Part shown: positions 38,897-47,124 of the stretch, in pieces
Numbering within the stretch: the stretch's first letter is position 1
How the letters are laid out: the number at the start of each line of letters is the position of its first letter
Source: Ideonella dechloratans
Lineage (GTDB): Bacteria > Pseudomonadota > Gammaproteobacteria > Burkholderiales > Burkholderiaceae_C
Direction of reading: 5' to 3'
Assembly: GCF_021049305.1 (NCBI RefSeq)
Contig: NZ_CP088081.1
Location: forward strand, 3,771,119-3,835,118
Length of the DNA: 64,000 nucleotides
The notes under the pieces: generated by a model
What the model was told of the DNA's origin: nothing
Database searches by the model: none
Seen by the model: the letters and a program-made list of their open reading frames with translations, nothing else
Translations under genes and position numbers: made by a program

Positions 38897-39802
38897 ATGC
38901 GTGCCGACCTGCGCCAGCTCCAGGCCCTGGTGGCCATCGCCGACCAGGGCACGCTCGGCCGGGCCGCCGACGCGCTGCATTGCAGCCCCTCGGCCCTGTC
39001 CATGCAGCTCTCCGCGCTGGAGGCCCGCATCGGCCAGGTGCTGACCCAGCGCACGGGCCGCGGCCTGCGCCTGAGTGCCGAGGGTGAGCGCCTGCTGCCG
39101 GCGGCGCGCGACACGGTGCAGGCCGCCGAGCGCTTCGCCCAGTTGGCCCGTGCCGCGCCGGTGGATGGCCAGCCCACCCCGGCCGTGCCGGTGGTGGTGG
39201 GCACCATCCTGGATCCGCCGGCCATCCGGCTGGGCGAATTCCTGCGCGCCGTGCGCGAACGCGGCCCGCAGCTGCACCCGGAGCTGCGCCACGGCATCTC
39301 GGGCAGCGTGCTGCGCGAGGTGCAGGACGGGCGGGTGGATCTGGGCTTCTTCCTGGGCGAGGTGGAGGGGCCCGGCTGGCGGGTGCAGACCCTGGCCCCG
39401 GTGCGCTACGTGGTGGTGGCCCCGCGCGGCTGGCAGTCGCGGCTGGAGGGCCGGCAGTGGGAGGACCTGGCCACCCTGCCCTGGATCGACACGCCCAGGG
39501 AATCGGTGCACCACGCGCTGCTGCGGCCGGTCTTCGGTGGGCGCGCCCGCGCCACCGTCGCCCGGGTGGACCAGGAGGCCTCGATGCTGGATCTGGTGCG
39601 CGCCGGCTTCGGCCTGAGCCTGGCGCGGGAGGCGGTGGCCCTGCGCGAGGCCCATGTGGGCGGGCTGGCCGTCTCCCGCGAACACCGCCTGGACACCACG
39701 CTGTCCCTGGGCGCCCTGGACCGCCAGGACGACCCGGCCCGGGCTGCCGCCCTGGACACCCTGTTCGACGCCGCCGCCGCCGTCTGGCGCAGCGGCCCCT
39801 GA
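38897..39802 (+). CDS. LysR-family transcriptional regulator (divergent from GMC oxidoreductase)
   Basis: A 301-residue LysR protein: N-terminal helix-turn-helix (ALVAIADQGTLGRAADALHCSPSALSMQLSALE, about residues 10-42) and an effector domain (about 90-295). It is divergent from the GMC oxidoreductase and is its probable regulator. The 3' end is convergent with the MarC gene after 19 bp. Confidence 0.93.
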   Translation: MRADLRQLQALVAIADQGTLGRAADALHCSPSALSMQLSALEARIGQVLTQRTGRGLRLSAEGERLLPAARDTVQAAERFAQLARAAPVDGQPTPAVPVVVGTILDPPAIRLGEFLRAVRERGPQLHPELRHGISGSVLREVQDGRVDLGFFLGEVEGPGWRVQTLAPVRYVVVAPRGWQSRLEGRQWEDLATLPWIDTPRESVHHALLRPVFGGRARATVARVDQEASMLDLVRAGFGLSLAREAVALREAHVGGLAVSREHRLDTTLSLGALDRQDDPARAAALDTLFDAAAAVWRSGP

Positions 39803-39821
39803 GCCCGGGCGCCGCGCCGGC

Positions 39822-40460
39822 TCAGCGGCCGTGCGAGGCCAGCACCGGGAAGAGCACACCCAGCCCGTCGGCCAGCAGCTCCACCGCCATGGCCGCCAGG
39901 ATCAGGCCCATCAGCCGCACCATCACGTTGATGCCGGTCTGGCCCAGCACCCGGGCGATGCGACCGGCGGCCGAAAAGGCGAGAAACGTGGCCGCGCCGA
40001 TCACCACGCCATAGCCCACCAGCACCGCGTGCTCCCAGAAGGTGCGGGTCTTCTCGGCGTAGATCACCATGGTCGAGATGGTGGCCGGGCCGGTCAGCAG
40101 AGGGATGCCCAGCGGCACCACCGCCACCGAGGCCCCGGACTCGGCCTTCGCGCGCCCCTGGTCCACATCGCCGGGACGGCTCTCGCCCGGTTTGGCGTTC
40201 AGCATGTTCAGCGAGGAGACCAGCAGCAGCATGCCGCCGCCCACCTGGAAGGACGCCACCGAGATGCCGAAGAAGGCGATGATCTTCAAGCCCGCGATGG
40301 CGCTGACGGCGATGACCGCGAAGGCGGTCAGCGAGCTGACCCGGATCGTGCGCCGCCGCTCCTGGGGCGTCAGGCCCTGCGTGAAGTGGATGAAAAACGG
40401 CACTGCCCCGATCGGGTTGACGATCGCCAGCAGCGCAATCAGGGGCTTGATCAGGTCCAT
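39822..40460 (-). CDS. MarC/UPF0056-family membrane protein
   Basis: A 212-residue integral membrane protein with six likely helices. The early ALLAIVNPIGAVPFFIHFT and middle PLGIPLLTGPATISTMVI blocks are the paired NP(I/L)G repeats of MarC proteins. The role is unknown; the link to multiple antibiotic resistance has been withdrawn for E. coli MarC. An upstream in-frame extension to 40538 lacks similarity, so the ATG at 40460 was chosen. Confidence 0.9.
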   Translation of the reverse strand: MDLIKPLIALLAIVNPIGAVPFFIHFTQGLTPQERRRTIRVSSLTAFAVIAVSAIAGLKIIAFFGISVASFQVGGGMLLLVSSLNMLNAKPGESRPGDVDQGRAKAESGASVAVVPLGIPLLTGPATISTMVIYAEKTRTFWEHAVLVGYGVVIGAATFLAFSAAGRIARVLGQTGINVMVRLMGLILAAMAVELLADGLGVLFPVLASHGR

Positions 40461-40574
40461 GCGGTCGATTCTGGGGGCAAGTGTGGGTTTTTCGCAGCGA
40501 GAACTTGTCGGCGGGGAGGCCCGAACGCCGAATTCCATCCACCCCCCAGGTCATCGGGGCATCAAAACAACAGA

Positions 40575-40742
40575 TTGCCGTTGACCCCTTTACTCTTCGG
40601 AACCTTTTGTGTTCATAATGCCTCGCAACCCGTTGTCAAGACGGGTGATGAATGCTGTGTCTGGACGCGGCACCTTCGCTTGATGGTTCACGCTGGGTTG
40701 AAGCTCCACATGGTCTCTTGGTGATTGAAAGGAGCTTCCCCC
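40575..40742 (+). promoter_or_regulatory. Promoter region and long leader of the RNA-binding protein gene
   Basis: The 282-bp gap 40461-40742 is less GC-rich than its surroundings. TTGACC (40581) and CATAAT (40614) are promoter-like, but their spacing (27 bp) is too long for one sigma-70 promoter, so the exact promoter is unclear. An untranslated leader of about 120 bases ending in AAAGGAGC is likely. Long leaders are common on cold-inducible RNA-binding-protein mRNAs. Confidence 0.4.
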
Positions 40743-41156
40743 ATGGGAAACAAGCTTTACGTCGGCAACCTCGCCTACAGCGTGCGCGACGATTCCCTGC
40801 AACAAGCGTTCGCCGAATTCGGCAACGTCACCTCTGCCAAGGTGATGATGGACCGTGAAACCGGTCGTTCCAAGGGCTTCGGCTTTGTGGAAATGGGCTC
40901 GGACGCTGAAGCCCAGGCCGCCATCAACGGCATGAACGGTCAGCCCCTGGAAGGCCGCAACATCGTGGTCAACGAGGCCCGTCCCCGTGAAGAGCGTCCG
41001 GGCGGCTTCGGCGGCGGCGGCAGCCGCGGCGGCTTCGGTGGCGGCGGCGGTGGTCGCAGCCCCTACGGCGGCGGCGGCTACGGCGGCGGCGGTGGTCGCA
41101 GCCCCTACGGCGGCGGTGGCCGCAGTGGCGGCGGCGGTGGCCGCGGCGGCTACTGA
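40743..41156 (+). CDS. Glycine-rich RNA-binding protein with one RRM
   Basis: A 137-residue protein: an RRM domain at residues 3-80 with RNP2 KLYVGNLAY and RNP1 KGFGFVEM, then a Gly/Arg-rich tail containing two RSPYGGGG repeats. It resembles cyanobacterial Rbp and plant glycine-rich proteins that act as cold-induced RNA chaperones. GGAG lies 8 bp before the ATG. A terminator follows. Confidence 0.93.
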   Translation: MGNKLYVGNLAYSVRDDSLQQAFAEFGNVTSAKVMMDRETGRSKGFGFVEMGSDAEAQAAINGMNGQPLEGRNIVVNEARPREERPGGFGGGGSRGGFGGGGGGRSPYGGGGYGGGGGRSPYGGGGRSGGGGGRGGY

Positions 41157-41186
41157 TCGCCAGACAGCCCTGCGCTGTCATTGAAG

Positions 41187-41219
41187 AATGCCCCGGCAAG
41201 CCGGGGCATTTTGCTTTTT
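41187..41219 (+). terminator. Rho-independent terminator after the RRM gene
   Basis: AATGCCCCGG, loop CAAG, CCGGGGCATT followed by TTGCTTTTT, about 30 bp after the stop. It can also act for leftward transcription because the left arm is preceded by A-rich bases. Confidence 0.85.
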
Positions 41220-41265
41220 GGCGGGATGCGCAAGAGGCGGCGCCGCTCAGGCGCCGCGACGGATG

Positions 41266-41958
41266 TCAGCGCTGCGCCGCGCTGGCGGCACGCGGCACCA
41301 GCACCGCGCGGGTGTGGCCCTTGAGGGTGAGCAGACCGCTGGCCTGGTCGTAGCTGAAGGCGTCGGCCGTCACCTCGGTGCTGCCCTGGCGAACCGACAC
41401 CGGCTTGTCCGAGGACACCCGCCGCTGCTTGGGCTCGGCGGTCAGTTCCTCGCCCAGCATGGTCACCGTGTCGCCCGAAGTGCTGGTGCTGATCACATGG
41501 GCTGCGCCCATCAACTGCACCTTGCTGCCATCGCCCGAGGCCAGCGCCTCGCGTGCCGTGGCCCGGGTCACCCGGCCGTCCGGGTGGTAGAACAACACGT
41601 GGACGGTGTCGATCTCGATCTCGTCGGTGTCGGGGTAGTGCCGCGAATGCTCACCCTCGATGCGGGTGGTCGGGCGGCCCTGGGCGTCGTAACGCTCCAG
41701 CGTGAAATGCTCCACCTGGTAATCGGGCACGTGACGCACGCTGCCCGCAGGGCGGGCCGTCTCGGCCTGGGGCGCGTTCTTCACCAGCCACCAGGTTCCG
41801 GCGGCCAGCACGGCCATGGTGAACAGGGGCAGGGCGGTGCCTGCCAGGCTGCCCAGACGGGCCCGCCAGGCCAGCCGCGGCTGACATGGGGCGCCGGGAT
41901 CCTTGCCCAGGCTGACCGGCACCTCGGGCAGGTCGGGCAGGTGCAGCTCGCCGCTCAT
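41266..41958 (-). CDS. lptC: LPS export system protein LptC
   Basis: A 230-residue bitopic protein: a cytoplasmic start of about 45 residues, one transmembrane helix (TALPLFTMAVLAAGTWWLV) and a periplasmic jelly roll with PDYQVEHFTLERYDAQG and the YDQASGLLTLKGHTRAVL end. It receives LPS from LptB2FG and passes it to LptA. It lies 42 bp downstream of kdsC. In most relatives lptA follows directly; here the next gene downstream is an unrelated convergent gene. Confidence 0.9.
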   Translation of the reverse strand: MSGELHLPDLPEVPVSLGKDPGAPCQPRLAWRARLGSLAGTALPLFTMAVLAAGTWWLVKNAPQAETARPAGSVRHVPDYQVEHFTLERYDAQGRPTTRIEGEHSRHYPDTDEIEIDTVHVLFYHPDGRVTRATAREALASGDGSKVQLMGAAHVISTSTSGDTVTMLGEELTAEPKQRRVSSDKPVSVRQGSTEVTADAFSYDQASGLLTLKGHTRAVLVPRAASAAQR

Positions 41959-42000
41959 CGGCCGTCCGCCTTGCCGCGCTGAAGACCTGGTGCGGCCATG

Positions 42001-42576
42001 TCAGCGGCCATCCAGTGTCTGCAGATGGCCGTGGAAGAGCTCGCCGTAGCGGCCGGATGCCATCAACAGCAGGTCGCAGAACTCGCGTGCCGCGCCCTGG
42101 CCGCCGGGCACGGCCGTGACGTGGTGGGCCACCGCCTTCACCTCGGCATGGGCGTTGGCCGGCGCGCAGGCGAAGGCCGCGCGCGTCAGCAGAGGCAGAT
42201 CGGGCCAGTCGTCGCCGATGGCCGCCGCCTCGGACCAGTCCGCCCCCAGCGAGGCCAGCAGCGGCGTGGCCGCGGCCAGCTTGTCCTTCACGCCATAGAG
42301 TGCATGGCGCAGGCCCAGATCGGCCACACGGCGACGCACCGCCGCCGAATCCCGGCCGGTGATGATCACCGGCTCGATGCCCGCCTGGGCCAGCAGCTTC
42401 AGGCCGTGGCCATCCAGGGTGGAGAAGGCCTTGAAGACCTCGCCCTGCTCGCCGATGAAGACGCTGCCGTCGGTCAGCACGCCATCCACATCGAACAGCG
42501 CGACCTTGACACCCAGTCCTGCCCCCTGGGCGCGCACCAGCAGCTCGGGCGGAAAACGCAGGGCAGGCTGGACCAT
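42001..42576 (-). CDS. kdsC: 3-deoxy-D-manno-octulosonate 8-phosphate phosphatase KdsC
   Basis: A 191-residue HAD phosphatase without a cap domain. Motif I FDVDGVLTDG has Asp29 and Asp31; GVKDK and GDDWPDLPLL carry motifs III and IV. It removes phosphate from KDO-8-P in KDO synthesis for lipid A-core. It starts one base after the kdsD stop. Confidence 0.95.
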   Translation of the reverse strand: MVQPALRFPPELLVRAQGAGLGVKVALFDVDGVLTDGSVFIGEQGEVFKAFSTLDGHGLKLLAQAGIEPVIITGRDSAAVRRRVADLGLRHALYGVKDKLAAATPLLASLGADWSEAAAIGDDWPDLPLLTRAAFACAPANAHAEVKAVAHHVTAVPGGQGAAREFCDLLLMASGRYGELFHGHLQTLDGR

Positions 42577-42577
42577 C

Positions 42578-43597
42578 TCAGATCACCTTGGCACGCATCA
42601 GGTCGTTGCTGTTGAGCGCGCCGACCAGACGGCCGTCGTCCTCGACCACCAGCACGCTGGTGATGCGGTGGCGCTCCATCAGTTCGGCCGCATCCACGGC
42701 CAGCGCGTCGGCCCGGATCAGCTTGGGCGAAGGATGCATCAGGTCCTTCGCACAGCGGGTGCGCAGCTCCTCGCCCGCTTCGATGCGGCGGCGCAGATCG
42801 CCATCGGTGAAGATGCCCAGCACCCGGTCGCCCTCGACCACGGCCGTGGCGCCCAGGCCGGTGCGCGACATCTCGCGCATCGTCTCGCTGAAGCTGGCCT
42901 CGGGGCCGACGCGCGGCACCTGGTCGCCGGTGCGCATCAGGTCGCGCACATGCATCAGCAGCTTGCGGCCCAGGGCGCCGCCGGGGTGGGAGGCCGCGAA
43001 GTCCTCCTCGCGGAAACCGCGCGCATCCAGCAGGGCCACGGCCAGCGCGTCGCCCAGGGCGATCTGCACCGTGGTGCTGGCCGTGGGCGCCAGGTTCAGC
43101 GGGCAGGCCTCCTGCGCGACCGAGGAATCCAGCACGATGTCGGCGTGGCGGGCCAGCGTCGACTCGGGCTTGCCAGTCACGGCCACCAGGCGCACGCCCA
43201 GGCGGCGCAGGGCCGGCAGGATGGCGTTGATCTCGCCGCTCTCGCCCGAATTGGACAGGGCGATCACGGTGTCGCCCGGCATCACCATGCCCAGGTCGCC
43301 ATGCGAGGCCTCGCCGGGATGGACGAAGAAGGCCGGCGTGCCGGTGGAAGCCAGGGTGGCGGCGATCTTGCGGCCCACATGGCCGCTCTTGCCCATGCCC
43401 ATCACCACCACGCGGTGGCTGCTGTCCAGCATGGCCTGCACCGCCTGCACGAAGGCCTCGCCCAGCCGGTCGCGCAGCGCCAGCAGGGCCTGGGCCTCGA
43501 CGGTGACGGCGTCGCGCGCCAGCTGCAGGGCGCGTTCGGGTTCGAAGGAAGAGCGTGCGTTCAAGGGGCTGGTCTGATTCAGAATGGGGCAGCGCAT
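42578..43597 (-). CDS. kdsD: Arabinose-5-phosphate isomerase KdsD
   Basis: A 339-residue isomerase: an N-terminal SIS domain (about residues 45-185: VVVMGMGKSGHVGRKIAATLASTGTPAFFVHPGEASHGDLG) and two CBS domains (about 215-335). It converts ribulose-5-phosphate to arabinose-5-phosphate, the first committed precursor of KDO. The ATG at 43597 is chosen; the open frame continues far upstream but is antisense to the antiporter gene. It is divergent from the antiporter with 54 bp between. Confidence 0.95.
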   Translation of the reverse strand: MRCPILNQTSPLNARSSFEPERALQLARDAVTVEAQALLALRDRLGEAFVQAVQAMLDSSHRVVVMGMGKSGHVGRKIAATLASTGTPAFFVHPGEASHGDLGMVMPGDTVIALSNSGESGEINAILPALRRLGVRLVAVTGKPESTLARHADIVLDSSVAQEACPLNLAPTASTTVQIALGDALAVALLDARGFREEDFAASHPGGALGRKLLMHVRDLMRTGDQVPRVGPEASFSETMREMSRTGLGATAVVEGDRVLGIFTDGDLRRRIEAGEELRTRCAKDLMHPSPKLIRADALAVDAAELMERHRITSVLVVEDDGRLVGALNSNDLMRAKVI

Positions 43598-43651
43598 TTT
43601 AGGCGCCCCGTCCGGCCGGCGCTTGGCCGGTCTCCCGCATCCCTCCCGCCG

Positions 43652-45649
43652 ATGGCCACCACGCTCGAAGTCGTCCTGCTGTACCTGATCGCCGCCGTGC
43701 TGGGGGTGGTGGGCTGCCGCCTGCTCAAGCTCCCGCCCATGCTGGGCTACCTGGCCGTGGGCGTGCTGATCGGCCCCAATGCCCTGGCCGTGGCCAAGGA
43801 TTCCAGCGCCATGGCCAATCTGGCCGAGTTCGGCGTGGTGTTCCTGATGTTCGCCATCGGGCTGGAGTTCAATCTGCCCAAGCTCCGGAGCATGCGCACC
43901 CTGGTGTTCGGCCTGGGCCTGACCCAGGTGGTGCTGACCGTGCTGGGCGCCGTGCTGGGCAACCTGATGCTGACCAGCGCCACCGCCTGGTTCGGCCTGC
44001 CCTGGGACCTGGGCTGGCAGGGCGCCTTCGTGCTGGGCGCGGCCATGGCCATGTCCTCCACCGCCATCGTGGTCAAGCTCATGGCCGAACGGCTGGAGCT
44101 GGAGAGCGAGCACGGCCGGCGGGTGATGGGCGTGCTGCTGTTCCAGGATCTGGCCGTGGTGCCGCTGCTGGTGCTCATCCCGGCCCTGGGCAGTGGCGGC
44201 GAGGGCCTGGTGACGGCCCTGGGCAGCGCCCTGGTCAAGGCGGTGGTCCTGCTGACGCTGCTGCTGATGGGCGGGCAGCGGCTCATGCGCTGGTGGCTGA
44301 CCCTGGTCGCGCGGCGCAAGAGCGAAGAGCTGTTCATGCTCAACCTGCTGCTGGTCACCCTGGGCCTGGCCTGGCTGACCGAGCATTTCGGGCTCTCGCT
44401 GGCGCTGGGCGCCTTCGTCGCCGGCATGCTGGTGGCCGAAACCGAATACAAGCACCAGGTGGAGGCCGACATCCGCCCCTTCCACGACGTGCTGCTGGGT
44501 CTGTTCTTCATCACCATCGGCATGAAGCTGGACTGGCACCCCGTGTGGGACCACTGGCTGCTGGTGCTGACGCTCACCACCCTGCCGGTGCTGACCAAGG
44601 CGGCGCTGGCGGCCGCGCTGGCCCGCGTGTTCCGCGCCACCCCCGGCGTGGCCCTGCGCACCGGCCTGTACCTGGCCCAGGCCGGCGAGTTCGGCTTCGT
44701 GCTGCTGACCCTGGGGGGCGAGCATGGCCTCATCGACGCCCGCTGGCAGAGCCCGGTGCTGGCCTCGATGGTGCTGTCGATGCTGGCCACGCCCTTCGTC
44801 ATCCTCTACAGCAACCGCATCGTCATGCGCCTGTCGGCCAGCGACTGGCTGATGCAGTCGGTGCAGCTGACCGCCATCGCCAAGAAGGCCATCCGCACCG
44901 AGGCCCACGTCATCATCTGCGGCTACGGGCGCAGCGGACAGAACCTGGCGCGACTGCTGGAGCAGGAGCACATCCCCTACATGGCACTGGACCTGGACCC
45001 GGACCGGGTGCGCCAGGCGGCGGCCGCGGGCCAGAGCGTGGTCTTCGGCGACGCGGCCCGTCTGACCAGTCTGGTGGCCGCCGGCCTCTCGCGGGCCAGT
45101 GCGGTGGTCATCAGCTACCACGACACGCCCTCGGCCCTGAAGGTGCTGCACCTGGTGCAGCAGCATGCCCCCCAGGTGCCGGTGGTGGTGCGCACGCTGG
45201 ACGACAGCGATCTGGAGAAGCTGCGCGCGGCCGGCGCCACCGAGGTGGTGCCCGAGGCCCTGGAAGGCTCGCTGATGCTGGCCTCCCAGGCCCTGGCCCT
45301 GGTGGGCGTGCCGCTGCGCCGGGTGATCCGCCTGGTGCAGGACGCCCGCTACGAACGCTACGGCCTGCTGCGCGACTACTTCCACGGTGCCGACGATGAC
45401 AGCGCCGGTGAGGCCCAGCAGCCCCGGCTGCGCACCGTCAGCCTGCCGCCCGGCGCGGTCAGCGTGGGGCGCCCGCTGGGCCTGCTGGCGCTGGACGGCC
45501 TGGGTGTGCATGTCGTGTCGGTGCGGGGGGCCGACGGCCATGTGCGGCCCGGCGAGGCCGACTTCGTGCTGACCGCCGGCGACACCCTGCTGCTCTCCGG
45601 CCGGCCCGAGGCCCTGGCCCTGGCCGAGACCCGCCTGCTGACCGGCTGA
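43652..45649 (+). CDS. Monovalent cation:proton antiporter with RCK domains (KefB/YbaL type)
   Basis: A 665-residue CPA2 transporter: about 12 transmembrane helices in residues 5-385, an RCK_N Rossmann domain (HVIICGYGRSGQNLARLLEQ, about 415-530) and an RCK_C domain (about 575-660). The RCK domain binds NAD(H) or nucleotides and gates K+ or cation efflux. Position upstream of and divergent from kdsD is the same in many proteobacteria, where this gene is annotated kefB or ybaL. Ion specificity is unproven. Confidence 0.92.
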   Translation: MATTLEVVLLYLIAAVLGVVGCRLLKLPPMLGYLAVGVLIGPNALAVAKDSSAMANLAEFGVVFLMFAIGLEFNLPKLRSMRTLVFGLGLTQVVLTVLGAVLGNLMLTSATAWFGLPWDLGWQGAFVLGAAMAMSSTAIVVKLMAERLELESEHGRRVMGVLLFQDLAVVPLLVLIPALGSGGEGLVTALGSALVKAVVLLTLLLMGGQRLMRWWLTLVARRKSEELFMLNLLLVTLGLAWLTEHFGLSLALGAFVAGMLVAETEYKHQVEADIRPFHDVLLGLFFITIGMKLDWHPVWDHWLLVLTLTTLPVLTKAALAAALARVFRATPGVALRTGLYLAQAGEFGFVLLTLGGEHGLIDARWQSPVLASMVLSMLATPFVILYSNRIVMRLSASDWLMQSVQLTAIAKKAIRTEAHVIICGYGRSGQNLARLLEQEHIPYMALDLDPDRVRQAAAAGQSVVFGDAARLTSLVAAGLSRASAVVISYHDTPSALKVLHLVQQHAPQVPVVVRTLDDSDLEKLRAAGATEVVPEALEGSLMLASQALALVGVPLRRVIRLVQDARYERYGLLRDYFHGADDDSAGEAQQPRLRTVSLPPGAVSVGRPLGLLALDGLGVHVVSVRGADGHVRPGEADFVLTAGDTLLLSGRPEALALAETRLLTG

Positions 45650-45749
45650 GGCGGTGCTGCGCCGCCGTGGTTGACGGGGGCCGGGCGCTTGGCGGCACAA
45701 TGCCGGCCCGCCCTGGCCTGCCGGGCCGCCCCTGCCCGCACCGAACACC

Positions 45750-46319
45750 ATGTCCCTGCCTCGCCCCGACCCCCTGCTGGACCGACCCACCGAACTGATC
45801 CGCAGCACCATCCGCACCGTGCCGGATTGGCCCGAGCCGGGGGTGCAGTTCCGCGACATCACGCCGCTGCTGCAGAACCCGCGGGTGTTCCGGGTGCTGA
45901 TCGACCAGTTCGTGCACCGTTACTTCGACGTGCGGCCCGATGTGATCGCCGGCCTGGACGCGCGCGGCTTCATCATTGGCTCGGTGCTGGCCTACGAGCT
46001 CAACGTCGGTTTCGTGCCCATCCGCAAGAAGGGCAAGCTGCCCTTCACCACAGTGGAGGAAACCTACGAGCTCGAGTACGGCAGCGCCACGGTGGAGTTG
46101 CACACCGACGCCGTCAAGCCGGGTGACCGGGTGCTGCTGGTGGACGACCTGATCGCCACCGGCGGCACGATGATGGCCGGCAAGCGCCTGCTGGAGAAGC
46201 TGGGCGCCACCGTGCTGGAGGGCGCGGCCATCGTGGATCTGCCCGAGCTGGGCGGCTCCGACCGCCTGCGCGAGGCCGGCCTGCCGCTGTTTACGCTGGT
46301 GGATTTTTCCGGCCACTGA
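45750..46319 (+). CDS. apt: Adenine phosphoribosyltransferase
   Basis: A 189-residue purine salvage enzyme. [23 protein letters not shown] is the family start, [14 protein letters not shown] the flexible-loop region, and [17 protein letters not shown] the PRPP-binding motif. It makes AMP from adenine and PRPP, recycling adenine released for example by MtnN. The ribosome-binding site is weak. Confidence 0.96.
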   Translation: MSLPRPDPLLDRPTELIRSTIRTVPDWPEPGVQFRDITPLLQNPRVFRVLIDQFVHRYFDVRPDVIAGLDARGFIIGSVLAYELNVGFVPIRKKGKLPFTTVEETYELEYGSATVELHTDAVKPGDRVLLVDDLIATGGTMMAGKRLLEKLGATVLEGAAIVDLPELGGSDRLREAGLPLFTLVDFSGH

Positions 46320-46354
46320 GGGCCGGGCGAGCGCCCGCCACGGGCCGGCGGCGC

Positions 46355-46831
46355 TCAGACGATGGGCTGACCGCGCTCCAGGTTGGCGCGCATGCGCTCG
46401 GCCATCACCGCGCCGATGGCGCGCAGCAGTTCGATGCCCAGGTCGGGCACCCGGGCCAGCAGTTCCTCGAAGCGGGGGCGGGTGAGCACCCACACCACCG
46501 CCGGCGACATGGCCTCGACCTGGGCCATGCGCGGGGTGTCGCCGAACATGCTGGGCTCGCCCACCACCGAACCCGGCCGCAGGATGGCCACAGGCCGGCG
46601 CCTGGGCGCGAGGTTGCCGTCATCGGGCACATAGACCTGCAGATTGCCGCTTTCCAGCAGGTACATGTTCCGGTCCTGGTCGTGGAAGCGCACCAGCATG
46701 TCGCCGGCGCGCAGCTTGTGCTGCTGCAGGTAGCTGCCGAACTGCGCCCAGCGCTTGGCATCAAAACGGGGGCGAAAGGCGTCCGGTGCGTTCAGCGACG
46801 CGGTGGCTTCGACCAACTGCTCGATTGACAT
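46355..46831 (-). CDS. Stand-alone cyclic-nucleotide-binding-domain protein
   Basis: A 158-residue protein: a CRP-like beta-roll (about residues 38-130: LRAGDMLVRFHDQDRNMYLLESGNLQVYV, GSVVGEPSMFGDTPRMAQVEAMSPAVVWVL) and a C-helix, but no helix-turn-helix DNA-binding domain. It cannot be a classical CRP/FNR regulator. It may bind a nucleotide and act through protein contacts. The gene is convergent with apt and divergent from the chemoreceptor gene. Its organisation recalls the C-terminal domain of the kinase at 29710. Confidence 0.85.
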   Translation of the reverse strand: MSIEQLVEATASLNAPDAFRPRFDAKRWAQFGSYLQQHKLRAGDMLVRFHDQDRNMYLLESGNLQVYVPDDGNLAPRRRPVAILRPGSVVGEPSMFGDTPRMAQVEAMSPAVVWVLTRPRFEELLARVPDLGIELLRAIGAVMAERMRANLERGQPIV

Positions 46832-47007
46832 GGCCTTGTCCCAGAAAGTGGAGGAGCCGCGCCCCACGACTGTCTCCCTGTGGTGGCTGCGGTTTTTCGA
46901 TTATCAGCGTCCTCCCGAGGCGGGCCAATCCCCTGGACTGCGGGGGAAGATGCGTCCGTCGCCCCGCATCAACCGTCTGTCACCCCGGACCGCTCTCCGG
47001 TGGCGCG

Positions 47008-47055
47008 AGGATGTCATCAAGCTTTACTGAGCGGCGAATCAGCCGATACCTACAG
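47008..47055 (+). promoter_or_regulatory. Candidate sigma-28 (FliA) promoter for the chemoreceptor gene
   Basis: GCCGATAC at 47042-47049 matches seven of eight bases of the FliA -10 element and lies about 70 bp before the chemoreceptor start. The matching -35 is poor (TTTACTGA at the expected spacing). The remainder of the 293-bp gap 46832-47124 shows nothing else. Confidence 0.4.
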
Positions 47056-47124
47056 CACCGTGGATGGCGCCTGCCCGACACAGTCGGTCCCTTGGCGCCC
47101 CTGATGTTCTGAAGATTGTTCGAA

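Noticed and set aside
42578..45862. A very long open frame on the minus strand continuing kdsD upstream through the antiporter gene
   Set aside because: Only the first 340 codons from 43597 match KdsD; the rest is Gln/His/Gly-rich antisense translation of a clear antiporter gene and is a high-GC artefact.
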